A DNA stretch of 64,000 bases from Streptomyces sp. NBC_00510. GTDB taxonomy: Bacteria; Actinomycetota; Actinomycetes; Streptomycetales; Streptomycetaceae. A program made the position numbers and the translations under genes. The DNA lies in NCBI GenBank assembly GCA_036013505.1, contig CP107851.1:9658001-9722000 (forward strand). The letters run 5' to 3'. Under the pieces are notes generated by a model. It did no database searches and had not been told where the DNA came from. It was given only the letters and a program-made list of their open reading frames with translations. Positions 42,014-50,450 of the stretch are shown here, one piece after another (the stretch's first letter is position 1; every line of letters begins with the position of its first letter).

Positions 42014-43369
42014 TCATGCCGTGGCGCCGGCTCGTTCGCCCACCGTGTTCAGGTCGACCCCGCGGGTCTCCGGCCCGGCCATGACGGCCGACAGGATGAT
42101 CAGTCCGCCGAACGCGGAGAGGATTCCCGCGGTGTAGTGGAAGGGCACGAGATGGGCCAGCCACAGCTGGTAGTAGGAGAAGAACGCGGGGATGACGACC
42201 GCGGTGCTGTACGCGACTCCCCAGCCCGACGATCGGACCGCGGTGGCGAAGCGCTCGTTGATGTAGGCCGGCAGCACGCCCAGCGAGCCGACGATGAACA
42301 CATTCGTCAGCGAGGCCAGGGCGGTCAGCCCGAGCCAGCCGTGCACGTTCCCGCTGCCCATCAGGGTGAGCGTGACCGGCGTCAGCAGGACCGTGGTCGT
42401 CGCGGCGATGTAGAGCGCCCGCTTGCGGCCGATCCGGTCGCTCAGCCAGCCGTAGAAGAGGTAGGTCGCCATGCCCGGCCACGCGTTGATCAGCTGGGTG
42501 TGCGCGAGGTCGGACGCGGTGTAGCCCTCGTTGGACAGCAGCAGCTGCGGCATGACGCTGCCGAGCATGTTCACCGCGAAGAAGACGCCGGTCATGATGA
42601 GGTAGGACTGCAGGAACGCCCGGCCGGACGAGCCCTTGAGCATGTCGCGCAACGGCGACTTGGACCGTGCCGTCTCCTTGTAGACGTCCGAGTCCTCGAC
42701 CCGCCGGCGCAGGAACCAGGCGACCCCCCAGGACAGCAGGGCGCCGATGAAGAACGGGATCCGCCAGCCCCACTGGACGTACGGCGAGTGCAGCCCGGCG
42801 TTCGGCGCGAACAGCAGGACGATAGAGGTGAGCATGGCCACGAAGAACGGGCCGCCGCTGGCCGAGCACTGGATCAGCGCGCCGGTGAATCCCCGGCGCC
42901 CCTGGGGTGCGTACTCCAGGGCCATCGGCGTGGCGGCGGTGTACTCCCCGCCGAGGAAGATGCCTTCGATGAAACGCAGCCCGATCAGCAGCGTCGTGGC
43001 CAGCGTGGGGCCGACCACCTCGGCGCCCGGCAGCAGCGCGATGAGCAGGGAGATCGTGCCGAACCCGTAGATGGTGATCGACCCGACCTTGCGCCGGCCG
43101 ATCCGGTCCGCGAAGTGACCGAACAGCAGGGCGCCGATCGGCCGGCCGATCAGGGTCGCGGCGAAGGTCATGCCGACGAACACCGAGAGCTGGCTGGGGG
43201 AGAGGTTCGACTGGAAGTAGACCATGGCGGGCAGCAGGGCCGTCGACGCCACGTAGATGGAGTAGGAGTCGACGGCGAAACCGGCCCAGGCGCTGGTGAT
43301 CGCCCGCCGTCTGCGGGCCCGTAGGTCGGAGTCGGTCGATCTGGCCTTGACTTCGGTGGTGGAGGACAT
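42014..43369 (-). CDS. MHS-type metabolite:H+ symporter (MFS)
   Basis: The 451-residue protein has 12 transmembrane helices. It carries the sugar-porter-like ALLFGHFADRIGRRKV in loop 2-3, RFIEGIFLGGEYTAATPMALEYAP after helix 4 and FYGWLSDRIGRKRAL in loop 8-9, typical of the MHS group that imports aromatic acids, ketoglutarate or shikimate with protons. Start ATG 43369, GAAGGGA upstream. It is most probably the uptake carrier for the substrate of the operon. Confidence 0.9.
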   Translation of the reverse strand: MSSTTEVKARSTDSDLRARRRRAITSAWAGFAVDSYSIYVASTALLPAMVYFQSNLSPSQLSVFVGMTFAATLIGRPIGALLFGHFADRIGRRKVGSITIYGFGTISLLIALLPGAEVVGPTLATTLLIGLRFIEGIFLGGEYTAATPMALEYAPQGRRGFTGALIQCSASGGPFFVAMLTSIVLLFAPNAGLHSPYVQWGWRIPFFIGALLSWGVAWFLRRRVEDSDVYKETARSKSPLRDMLKGSSGRAFLQSYLIMTGVFFAVNMLGSVMPQLLLSNEGYTASDLAHTQLINAWPGMATYLFYGWLSDRIGRKRALYIAATTTVLLTPVTLTLMGSGNVHGWLGLTALASLTNVFIVGSLGVLPAYINERFATAVRSSGWGVAYSTAVVIPAFFSYYQLWLAHLVPFHYTAGILSAFGGLIILSAVMAGPETRGVDLNTVGERAGATA

Positions 43370-43418
43370 GGCAAGGGGTCCCTTCGGCGCTGAAGGCACG
43401 GTGTCTGGTGGGCCGGGG

Positions 43419-44330
43419 TCAGTTGACCGGGGCGGGGTACTCGTCGGCGTTGAGCACCCAGCCGGGCTGTGCGGAGAAGTCGTGGCGCGGGCCGGCGAAG
43501 ATGTCGATCAGGTGGTTGACGCCGGACCCGATGGCCTGCGAGGTGTGCACGGTGGGCGGCGGGATGATGGCGACCGAGGGGCTGCCGACGCGGGCGTGGT
43601 CCTCCGGCCGCCAGGCCGTGGCGTCGGGGCCCCACGGCGTCTGGATGTGGTGGATGTAGGTGCCCGCGACGACCAGGCTGCACTGTTCGAAGTCGTCGTG
43701 GGTGTGCGGCGAGAGCCGGTGCGGATCACGGGGACCGTCGCCCGGCTTGAAGAACCCGACCATGAAGGCGCGGGTGCGGAAGAGCCGGCCGAAACGCTGC
43801 GGGTCCTCCGGCACGTCGGCCATCAGGTAGGTGCGCCAGCGGTAGCCGCCGACCGGCTCCGGCCACGGCTCCAGCGGCGCGACCCGCGGGTGCGGCTCGG
43901 CGTACCGGTCGGCGTTGGCCGCCCGTTTCGCCCACTCGACCTCGTCGGACTGGATCAGTTGCACGATCGGTCCGGTGCCCGTGCTGACGATCTCACTGGA
44001 ACCGGGCGGGACGACGACCAGTGCCGGACCGTCGACCGCGTGCTCCTCGCCCGATCCGGAGCCGCGCAGCGAGCTGTTCCCGTCGATCAGCAGCACGACC
44101 TGTTCCGACGCCAGCTCGGCCGAGAAGATCGTGTCGCCGGGCTCGGGCTGGGTGTGGATCAGTACGAAGTTCTGGCCCCGGACGATCCACTGCCGGCTGC
44201 CCGCCTCGGTGACGGCGTCGGGGGCGGTGACGGAGAAGTCGAGGAACTCCGGTGCGGCGATCGCCTCGCCGGACCTCTGGGGTGTCCTCGCGGACAGTGC
44301 GGAGCGCGGATCGTCCTTGGTGTAGGTCAC
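43419..44330 (-). CDS. Bicupin-fold protein, likely metal enzyme of the pathway
   Basis: The 303-residue protein has two beta-barrel halves. The first half (about 40-130) lacks a clear metal site. The second half has RLSPHTHDDFEQCSLVVAG and IIPPPTVHTSQ, giving His, His, Glu and His in cupin order. The start is GTG 44330, overlapping the stop of the DUF35 gene by four bases. No specific family recognised; ring-cleaving dioxygenases and isomerases are found among bicupins. Its place in the operon supports a catabolic step. Confidence 0.75.
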   Translation of the reverse strand: MTYTKDDPRSALSARTPQRSGEAIAAPEFLDFSVTAPDAVTEAGSRQWIVRGQNFVLIHTQPEPGDTIFSAELASEQVVLLIDGNSSLRGSGSGEEHAVDGPALVVVPPGSSEIVSTGTGPIVQLIQSDEVEWAKRAANADRYAEPHPRVAPLEPWPEPVGGYRWRTYLMADVPEDPQRFGRLFRTRAFMVGFFKPGDGPRDPHRLSPHTHDDFEQCSLVVAGTYIHHIQTPWGPDATAWRPEDHARVGSPSVAIIPPPTVHTSQAIGSGVNHLIDIFAGPRHDFSAQPGWVLNADEYPAPVN

Positions 44331-44719
44331 GGGTTCTCCTCGAGGTGCTCGAAACGCAGGTGCAGGCGTCCTTCCTGGTCGAGCCCCCGGCTGAGCCGCA
44401 CGGGCGTGCCGACACGCAGCGAGTCCGGGTCGACGTCCAGGTGGGACAGGACACGAGGGCCTTCCGTCAGTTCGACGTAGGCGATGACGAAGGGACCCTT
44501 TCCGGCGTGGTCGCCCTGACCGCGGTGGTTGACGGTGTAGGAGTGGACGGTGCCGGTGCCGGACAACGCCTCCCAGGCGAGGCCGTCCGACATGCAGTGC
44601 GGGCAGCGGGCGCGCGGGTACCAGACGAGCGTGCCGCAGCCGGTGCAGCGGGGGAGTTCCAGCCGGCCCTCGGCCAGCCCTTCCTCCAGGCGGGAGAGGA
44701 CCGGGTCGTGCGGGGTCAT
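44327..44719 (-). CDS. DUF35 Zn-ribbon/OB-fold protein, partner of the thiolase-like protein
   Basis: The 130-residue protein has a rubredoxin-like Zn ribbon with Cys25, Cys28, Cys39 and Cys42 (CTGCGTLVWYPRARCPHC) and a C-terminal OB-fold (GTGTVHSYTVNHRG, PFVIAYVELTEGPRVLS). Known relatives form complexes with thiolase or SCP2-type thiolases and support CoA-ester chemistry such as retro-aldol or Claisen cleavage. Coupled by four-base overlaps to the thiolase-like gene before it and the cupin gene after it. Confidence 0.9.
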   Translation of the reverse strand: MTPHDPVLSRLEEGLAEGRLELPRCTGCGTLVWYPRARCPHCMSDGLAWEALSGTGTVHSYTVNHRGQGDHAGKGPFVIAYVELTEGPRVLSHLDVDPDSLRVGTPVRLSRGLDQEGRLHLRFEHLEENP

Positions 44720-45870
44720 GCGTCCTCCGATCCGAGCAACAGGGTTGCCGCCGCGGTACGGAAGCCGAGATTGCCGCCGTGGCCCTGGACCAGTGCGATC
44801 CGGCAGTCCGGCACCTGGACCTCCGGTGCCGCCTCACCGCGCAACTGGCGGACGGCCTCGATGGTGCGGATCATGCCGCCGCGGGAATCCGGATGGTTGT
44901 TGCACAGGCCGCCGCCATCGGTGTTGAACGGCAGCCGGCCGTCGGCGCGCAGGGTGCCGTCGGTGACGAAGGCGCCCCCCTTGCCCTTCTCGCAGAAGCC
45001 GAGGTCCTCCAGGCTCATCAGCACGGTGATGGTGAAGGAGTCGTAGATCGAGACGTAGTCGACGTCCTGCGGCGTCAGCCGCGCCTCGCTGAACGCGCGT
45101 GGCCCGGACACCGCGGCGCCGGTGTGGGTGAGGTCGATCCGGCCGATCGCGCTGTGCTTCACCGTCTCGCCGTGTCCCAGGACCTTCACCGTGCGGCGGG
45201 GGAGCGTGCGGGCGACCTCCTCGGACACGACGACCAGTGCGCCGCCGCCGTCGGTGGTCACGCAGCAGTCCAGCCGGCGCAACGGGTCCGAGATCATCGG
45301 GGAGTTGACCACCTCCTCGATCGTGACCGGCTTGCGCAGCAGCGCATGCGGGTTGTGCTGCGCGTGGTGCGCGGCCGCCACCTTGATCTCCGCGAGCTGT
45401 TCGGAGGTGGTGCCGTATTCGTGCATGTGCCGGCGTGCCGCCAGGGCGTATCCGGCAGGCACGGTGATGCCGTACCCCGCCTCATAGGGGTGCTCGGGAC
45501 CACGGGCACCGCCGGTGGTGCCGCCACCGCCCAGCGGGAGTCCGGCCATGGCGACCAGGGCCACATGGCACTTGCCGCTCGCCACGGCGGCTGCGGCGTG
45601 TCCGACGTGCATGGGGTAGGAGGCGCCGCCGGCCTCCGTGACGTCCACATAGGACAGGTCCGTCAGTCCGAGGTGGTCGGCCATCGCGATCGAGCCGAGC
45701 CCGGGGACCTCCGAACAGAAGAAGCCGTCGACGTCCGCCAGACCGAGCCCGGCGTCGCCGAGCGCGCCGTAGGCGACCTCCGCGATCACCTGTGGCACGG
45801 TCCGGTCGGGGATCTTGCGCAAGGGATGCTCGAAGGCACCGGCTATGCGTACGGACACCTGCCTGGTCAT
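44716..45870 (-). CDS. Thiolase-superfamily (SCP2/lipid-transfer-like) protein
   Basis: This 384-residue thiolase-fold protein contains DVDGFFCSEVPG, VTEAGGASYPMHVGHAAAAVASGKCHVALV, DGGGALVVVS, DYVSIYDSFTITVLMSLEDLGFCEKG, and GGGLCNNHPDSRGGMI near the catalytic loops. The usual N-terminal nucleophile Cys motif is replaced by GGASYP, as in non-decarboxylating SCP2-type members that pair with DUF35 proteins. It may cleave or form C-C bonds in CoA esters, such as beta-ketoadipyl-CoA or a side-chain adduct. Overlaps both neighbours by four bases. Confidence 0.85.
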   Translation of the reverse strand: MTRQVSVRIAGAFEHPLRKIPDRTVPQVIAEVAYGALGDAGLGLADVDGFFCSEVPGLGSIAMADHLGLTDLSYVDVTEAGGASYPMHVGHAAAAVASGKCHVALVAMAGLPLGGGGTTGGARGPEHPYEAGYGITVPAGYALAARRHMHEYGTTSEQLAEIKVAAAHHAQHNPHALLRKPVTIEEVVNSPMISDPLRRLDCCVTTDGGGALVVVSEEVARTLPRRTVKVLGHGETVKHSAIGRIDLTHTGAAVSGPRAFSEARLTPQDVDYVSIYDSFTITVLMSLEDLGFCEKGKGGAFVTDGTLRADGRLPFNTDGGGLCNNHPDSRGGMIRTIEAVRQLRGEAAPEVQVPDCRIALVQGHGGNLGFRTAAATLLLGSEDA

Positions 45871-46529
45871 GCGGTTTGGCCCCCTCGCAGATCGACGGTG
45901 TGGGTCGCCTCGGTGGCTGCGGCGACGTGGTCCGGGGTGATGCCGGGGGCGCACTCGCGCAGCGTCAGGACGCCGTCGACGAACTCGAACACGGCCAGGT
46001 CGGTGTAGACGCGGTCGACCACGCCCGGTCCGGTGAGCGGGAAGCTGCACCGCTTGCGTAGCTTGGGTTCTCCGTGCTTGTCGAGATGGGTCATCATCAC
46101 CCAGACGCGACGGGCGCCGGCCACCAGGTCCATCGCGCCGCCCACCCCGGGGCTGCCGCCGGGGACCAGCCAGTTCGCCAGGTCGCCGTTCTCACCGACC
46201 TGCAGCGCACCGAGAACGCACAGGTCCAACCGGCCGCCTCTGGCGATGGCGAAGGACAGCGACGAGTCGAAGGAGGCCGCACCCTCGAGCAGTGTGACGG
46301 GGTTCTTGCCCGCGTCGGTGACATCGGGGTCCGGCGTGCCCTGCGGCGCCGGGCCGACGCCCAGCAGTCCGTGCTCGCTGTGGTAGACGATCTCCCTTCC
46401 GGGCGTGGTCTGTTCCGGCAGGAGCAGCGGCGCACCGATGCCCACGTTCACGCACCAGCCGTCCACCAGGTCGTCGGCCACGCGGCGGGCCAGTTCCGCC
46501 CTGGTCAGGCCCTGCTGTGTGGTGGTCAT
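45867..46529 (-). CDS. 3-oxoacid CoA-transferase subunit B
   Basis: The 220-residue subunit has CVNVGIGAPLLLPE and the catalytic glutamate Glu52 in YHSEHGLLGVG, the nucleophile that carries CoA as a thioester. Later segments are DLCVLGALQVGENGDLANWLVPG and MMTHLDKHGEPKLRKRC. With subunit A (46526) it forms the (alpha-beta)2 enzyme that moves CoA from succinyl-CoA to a 3-oxoacid such as beta-ketoadipate or acetoacetate. Overlaps both neighbours by four bases, so it is translated in step with subunit A and the thiolase. Confidence 0.92.
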   Translation of the reverse strand: MTTTQQGLTRAELARRVADDLVDGWCVNVGIGAPLLLPEQTTPGREIVYHSEHGLLGVGPAPQGTPDPDVTDAGKNPVTLLEGAASFDSSLSFAIARGGRLDLCVLGALQVGENGDLANWLVPGGSPGVGGAMDLVAGARRVWVMMTHLDKHGEPKLRKRCSFPLTGPGVVDRVYTDLAVFEFVDGVLTLRECAPGITPDHVAAATEATHTVDLRGGQTA

Positions 46530-47257
46530 CGCACCGGCTCCCCTGTGGTTTCCACGACGTGGTCCACGAAGGGACCCGGCAGGTGGATGTCGTCGGGCGG
46601 CAGGGATCCGCCGCGTTCGACGTGGTCGGCCTGCACGATCGTGGTGCGGGCGGCCATCGCGGCCAGCGGGTTGAAGTTGCGGGCACCGAGCCGGAACCGG
46701 AGGTTGCCGTACCGGTCCGCCACGTGCGCCTTCACCAGGGCGAAATCCGGGCGCAACGGCGCCTCGAGCACGTAGGTACGGCCGTCGATCACCCGGCTCT
46801 CCTTCTCCGTCAGCGTCTCCTGCGCCACGCCCCCTTCGCCGTAACGGACCACGAAACCGCCGTCGGCGAGCATCGTCCCGGCCGCGGTCGGGGTGTAGAA
46901 CCCGCCGAGGCCCGAACCTCCGGCACGCAGCCGCTCGGCGAGGGTGCCCTGCGGCACGAGTTCGATCTCGACGTCGCCGGCGAAGTACCGCCGGAAGAAG
47001 TCGGGGTTGACCGGGAAGGAGCAGGAGAGCCTGCGGACCCGGTTCTCCTTGAGCAGCCTGCCGATCCCGCGCTCGCCGGGCAGTCCCCGGCCGCCGTTGT
47101 TGGCGATGACGTGCAACTCGCGCACATCGCGGTCGCAGAGCGCGTCGATCAGGTCGACGGGCACGCCGGTCTGGCCGAACCCTCCGATGGCGACGGACGC
47201 TCCGCTGCGGATGCGGGTCAGGGAGTCTGCGGCACTGGGCCGGATCTTGTCGATCAT
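46526..47257 (-). CDS. 3-oxoacid CoA-transferase subunit A
   Basis: The 243-residue subunit carries SVAIGGFGQTGVPVDLIDAL (the CoA-binding GGFGxxGxP motif), IANNGGRG, KENRVRRLSCSFPVNPDF, VPQGTLAERLRAGGSGLGGFYTPTAAGT and RNFNPLAAMAA. This is the standard alpha subunit of succinyl-CoA:3-oxoacid transferases. It overlaps the aldolase gene before it and subunit B after it by four bases each. The natural candidate substrate in this window is beta-ketoadipate from the hydroxyquinol route, but acetoacetate cannot be excluded. Confidence 0.92.
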   Translation of the reverse strand: MIDKIRPSAADSLTRIRSGASVAIGGFGQTGVPVDLIDALCDRDVRELHVIANNGGRGLPGERGIGRLLKENRVRRLSCSFPVNPDFFRRYFAGDVEIELVPQGTLAERLRAGGSGLGGFYTPTAAGTMLADGGFVVRYGEGGVAQETLTEKESRVIDGRTYVLEAPLRPDFALVKAHVADRYGNLRFRLGARNFNPLAAMAARTTIVQADHVERGGSLPPDDIHLPGPFVDHVVETTGEPVR

Positions 47258-48030
47258 CGGACGGCCACCGGCAGGGCGTCCTGCGCCTGTGACAGCGTCC
47301 GCCGGGCGGCTCCGGAGATCATCCCGGTGTCGTTGCCGACCAGGATGAACCGGCAGCCCTGTTCGGCCCGCAAGCGGATCTGCTCCTCGCCCTGGGCCAC
47401 GGTGCCGACCGGGACGCCCGCGCGGACCGCGGCCTTGATCGACCTGGTCACGGCGTCGTGCACGGCCGGCGAGCCGCCGGGCACCCCGAGGCTCAGCGAG
47501 AGGTCACCGGGCCCGATGAACACGGCGTCCACGCCGGGGACGGTGAGGATCGCCTCGATGTCCTCGACCGCCTCCCGCTCCTCGACCATCGCGATCCGTG
47601 CGACGTCCTCTTGACCCGCGCGCACGTACTCGGCCGCCCCGCCGCTGATGCTGCCCCACAATCCGGCCCGGGCTGCCAGTCCCATCCCCCGCGTACCGGC
47701 GGGGGGGAACAGGAACTGCTTCATCGTCGTCTCCGCCTGCGCGGCGTTGGAGACGTGGGGAACCAGGATCCCGGCCGCTCCCGCGTCGAGGTAGCGCTGG
47801 GCGTCGCCGTATCCGTGGTCGGTGATCCGGACCAGCGGCGCGACGTCCATCCGGGAGTAGAGCACCACCAGGGAGTACACGTCGCGGACCGAGAGCAGGG
47901 CGTGCTCCGTGTCGATCACGACGAAGTCGAACCCCGCCGTGCCGATGATCTCGGCGATCTCCAGTGAGGGGATCTTGACGAACGTGCCGACCACGGGCGG
48001 GCCGGCTGACTTCAACAGCTGCTGGAACAT
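47254..48030 (-). CDS. HpcH/HpaI-family aldolase, first gene of the catabolic operon
   Basis: The 258-residue TIM barrel contains GFDFVVIDTEHALLS, ITDHGYGDAQRYLDAGAAGILVPHVSNA, FLFPPAGTRGMG, RIAMVEEREAVEDIEAIL with the metal-binding Glu, VDAVFIGPGDLSLSLG with the metal Asp, and RFILVGNDTGM. Relatives are divalent-metal class II aldolases that split 4-hydroxy-2-oxoacids into pyruvate and an aldehyde. Start ATG 48030 has GGAGA eight bases upstream. The IclR-like operator is 42 bp further upstream. All following genes overlap or nearly touch. Confidence 0.9.
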   Translation of the reverse strand: MFQQLLKSAGPPVVGTFVKIPSLEIAEIIGTAGFDFVVIDTEHALLSVRDVYSLVVLYSRMDVAPLVRITDHGYGDAQRYLDAGAAGILVPHVSNAAQAETTMKQFLFPPAGTRGMGLAARAGLWGSISGGAAEYVRAGQEDVARIAMVEEREAVEDIEAILTVPGVDAVFIGPGDLSLSLGVPGGSPAVHDAVTRSIKAAVRAGVPVGTVAQGEEQIRLRAEQGCRFILVGNDTGMISGAARRTLSQAQDALPVAVR

Positions 48031-48071
48031 GATCACGATCTCCGTCGATGAGCGGTGCCAGAGCGAGTTCA

Positions 48072-48096
48072 TATTGCGAACACCCTGTTCGCGATA
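48072..48096. promoter_or_regulatory. IclR-type operator of the catabolic operon
   Basis: TATTGCGAACA (48072-48082) and TGTTCGCGATA (48086-48096) match as inverted arms in 10 of 11 positions around CCC. The inner GCGAACA/TGTTCGC arms are perfect. The site is 42 bp upstream of the first gene of the operon whose last gene is an IclR regulator. Confidence 0.65.
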
Positions 48097-48455
48097 CGCA
48101 GCATGGCACCGATGGCCCGACCGGGCAAGGGAGAGGACGGGATCGAAAAATTGCCGGAACGACGGCCGCATCCGGGTCAGGCCACGGCCGTCCACGGGCC
48201 GAACGGCACGTCAAGTCCGCTCGCGCCGCAGGCGGCGAGCGGGACCCGGCCGTTGGCGGGAGCCGGCCCGGGCGTCGATGACAGCACGCAGGCAGAACCT
48301 CGTTCGCGGTGCGTGCCGGCGATGACGGCGGTCAGCCGTCGCGCCGGTCCGTTTGCGCGACCTGTCGCAGTCTGCGGTACCGAGGCGACCTGCCCGACGG
48401 TGCGACAGGCACGGGCGCCGGACGTGTGGCCTGCGGCCGCCGGGAACCTGCGCCG
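48097..48455. other. Intergenic region between the RraA-like gene and the operon operator
   Basis: About 360 bases with no frame that has good codon bias or a recognisable product. It probably includes promoter elements of the operon on the minus strand and the 3' end of the RraA transcript. I see no clear terminator or RNA gene. Confidence 0.45.
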
Positions 48456-49100
48456 CTACCGGGGTGGGCGTTCGTCGAGGAGCCGGGCGACGGACTCGGC
48501 GTCCTCGGCTTCGACCTTGGCCGCCTCCTGGAACACCCGCTCCAAGCCGGCCTGAGGGATGACCACGGCTCCCGCCGCGTCGGCGAAGACGTAATCACCG
48601 GGAGTGATGCACACCCCCGCGACTTCGACGGCGACGCCGGCCGCGTACGGCATGACGACGTCGCCGCCCCAGCGCGTCGCCTCGCCCCGGCACCATGACG
48701 CGAAGCCGTGGTCGCGCAGTTGGGCGAAGTCCCGCAGCCTGCCGTCCGCCAGCACACCGGCGAGCTTGTGACGCTTGACCCGGGACAGTTTCGTACCGCC
48801 ACCGTGCGAGATGTCCGGGTACCCGCCGCTGGACAGCACGAGGACCTTACCGGCCGGGTCGTCGCCGACCGCCTGGTCGAAGAGTTCACCGAAGCCGATC
48901 CCGGCCTGCGGCAGATCGTCGCGGTAGGGCAGGTACGCGATGGTGACGGCCGGTCCGAACAGCGTCCTGGAGGGATCAGGGCTGGACAGGGCGAGGATGT
49001 GCGCGCGATGGCTGTGGACCCGGCCCATCGCGTCCACCAGCGTGGCGCAGCCCAGCCGTGCCGCCCTGGCCGCGTAATCCGCGTCGTCATGGCTGCTCAT
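48456..49100 (-). CDS. RraA-family aldolase/decarboxylase-like protein
   Basis: The 214-residue protein shows LGCATLVDAMGRVHSH, LFGPAVTIAYLPYRDD, KVLVLSSGGYPDISHGGGTKLSRVKRHKLAGVLADGRLRDFAQL, VAVEVAGVCITPGDYVFADAAGAVVIPQ. GVLADGRLRD is the RraA core, in which Arg and Asp bind substrate and metal in 4-hydroxy-4-methyl-2-oxoglutarate aldolases. True RNase E regulators lack some of these. In this aromatic-catabolism setting an aldolase or oxaloacetate decarboxylase activity making pyruvate is most likely. Start ATG 49100 with GAGGAG upstream. Confidence 0.85.
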   Translation of the reverse strand: MSSHDDADYAARAARLGCATLVDAMGRVHSHRAHILALSSPDPSRTLFGPAVTIAYLPYRDDLPQAGIGFGELFDQAVGDDPAGKVLVLSSGGYPDISHGGGTKLSRVKRHKLAGVLADGRLRDFAQLRDHGFASWCRGEATRWGGDVVMPYAAGVAVEVAGVCITPGDYVFADAAGAVVIPQAGLERVFQEAAKVEAEDAESVARLLDERPPR

Positions 49101-49147
49101 GCTTCTCCTCCGAGCTTGCCGTGGCGGTGCCGACCGCAACCGATGCC

Positions 49148-49624
49148 TTAGCTCGACGGATCGTCGACCTTGATCGCATCCCCCGTGTTGCTGATGAAGA
49201 CGACCAGCAACTGCGCGGGCTCCGTTCGGCTGGCGTTCTCCGACAGCACGTGGTGGGCGCCCGGCGGCTCGACCCAGTACTCACCCTTGCGGTAGGTGTG
49301 AACCGGCTCTCCGGCGAGCTGACTGCGCACCGTGCCCTTGAGCACGTAGGCGTAGACGAAGGCATCCCCGTGCCGATGCGGGGGCGTACTCCCATCGGGC
49401 GGGTAGTCGACGACCGCTGAGGTGAACGTCTTGCCCTTGACGTTCGGGAGTGCCTGCTCGAGCAGGACGGACAGCTTGTCGGTCGGCCGCATGGACGTTT
49501 CCGGAGCGACGACGGCAGCCGGCGCCTCGCCGTTGCCGACCTTCGCCGCGGGGGCGCATGCGGCGACAGCCGCCATGGTGAGGCCGAAAGCGAGAATGCC
49601 ACGACGGAACGCCATCGGGGTCAT
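49148..49624 (-). CDS. Cupin-domain lipoprotein
   Basis: This 158-residue protein starts at ATG 49624. Its signal has a lipobox-like AVAAC at about residue 20, so it is probably lipid-anchored outside the membrane. The single cupin has PPHRHGDAFVYAYVLKG and YRKGEYWVEPPGAHHVLSEN, with His, His and His/Glu ligands. Exported cupins of this sort are often called quercetin-dioxygenase-like, but function is unproven. It is 48 bp upstream of the RraA-like gene and on the same strand. Confidence 0.8.
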   Translation of the reverse strand: MTPMAFRRGILAFGLTMAAVAACAPAAKVGNGEAPAAVVAPETSMRPTDKLSVLLEQALPNVKGKTFTSAVVDYPPDGSTPPHRHGDAFVYAYVLKGTVRSQLAGEPVHTYRKGEYWVEPPGAHHVLSENASRTEPAQLLVVFISNTGDAIKVDDPSS

Positions 49625-49798
49625 GGCGGCTCTCCTATTCCTGTTCGAATTCTGCGATGTGCGGCGCGCAATACGAAGGGTTCCGGAATGCGAATCCACT
49701 GCGGCAGCCGACCCATCGAGGATCCTAAAGCGGAATCGGCCCCTCCGCCTGGTTTGCTGTCGACTGACGATCGGGCTGAATTCGGCCCGCGCGAAATG

Positions 49799-49834
49799 GC
49801 TCAAGCCCCCGGGATCGGCCCCGGGGGCTTGAGC
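49799..49834 (-). terminator. Terminator hairpin of the nitroreductase gene
   Basis: GCTCAAGCCCCCGGG (49799-49813) pairs perfectly with CCCGGGGGCTTGAGC (49820-49834), a 15-bp stem with a six-base loop, 22 bp after the nitroreductase stop on the minus strand. Confidence 0.75.
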
Positions 49835-49856
49835 ACGCCCATCCTCGTGCCCGGCG

Positions 49857-50450
49857 TCAGACGGTGCTGACGACCTCGTCGTAGGCCAGTCGCGGGTTGC
49901 GCGCGAACCACGCGTCCGTGCCCGGGTTGCCGATGTTGACGACGGCGAGGACGGAGTGGTCGCCGTCGGGGAAGAACTCCTTGTTGATCGCGTCGGCGTC
50001 GAAGCCGGTCATCGGGCCGGCGGCGAGCCCGGCGGCGCGGACGCCGACGATGAAGTAGCCCACCTGCAGTGCGGCGTTCAGGGCGGCGGAGCGCTCGCGG
50101 ACCGCGCGCTCGGCGAAGAACACGTCCTTGGCCTGCGGGAAGTGCGGGAAGACTGCGGGCAGTTCCTGATGGAACTCGTTGTCGGCGGCGAGCAGGGCGA
50201 CCAGCGGCGCGGTCGCGGTCTTCTTCTTGTTGCCCTCGGCCAGGTGCTGCACCAGACGCGCGCGGGCGTCCTCGGAACGGACCAGGACCACCCGCAGCGG
50301 CTGCTGGTTCATGGAGGTCGGGCCGTACTTGACCAGGTCGTAGATGTCCTGGACCTGCTCGTCGGTGACCGGGGCGTCGGTGAAGGTGTTGGCGGTGCGG
50401 GCCTCACGGAAGAGCAGGTCCTGTGCGGCGGGGTCGAGTACGAGCGTCAT
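49857..50450 (-). CDS. Malonic semialdehyde reductase/nitroreductase (RutE/HadB-like)
   Basis: The 197-residue FMN-dependent nitroreductase-fold protein contains LFREARTANTFTDAPVTDEQVQDIYDLVKYGPTSMNQQPLRVVLVRS, VQHLAEGNKKKTATAPLVALLAADNEFH, RSAALNAALQVGYFIVGVRAAGLAAGPMTGFDADAINKEFF and LAVVNIGNPG, the RutE/HadB pattern. It reduces malonic semialdehyde or similar carbonyl or nitro compounds with NAD(P)H. ATG 50450 has its own GAGGAA seven bases upstream, so it can be made alone. The frame is also open upstream into a membrane domain (next entry). Confidence 0.85.
   Translation of the reverse strand: MTLVLDPAAQDLLFREARTANTFTDAPVTDEQVQDIYDLVKYGPTSMNQQPLRVVLVRSEDARARLVQHLAEGNKKKTATAPLVALLAADNEFHQELPAVFPHFPQAKDVFFAERAVRERSAALNAALQVGYFIVGVRAAGLAAGPMTGFDADAINKEFFPDGDHSVLAVVNIGNPGTDAWFARNPRLAYDEVVSTV

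Noticed and set aside
40637..43324. 895-codon plus-strand frame opposite the carriers
   Set aside because: Antisense to two clear MFS genes; the translation is Arg/Gln/His-rich low-complexity sequence without domains.
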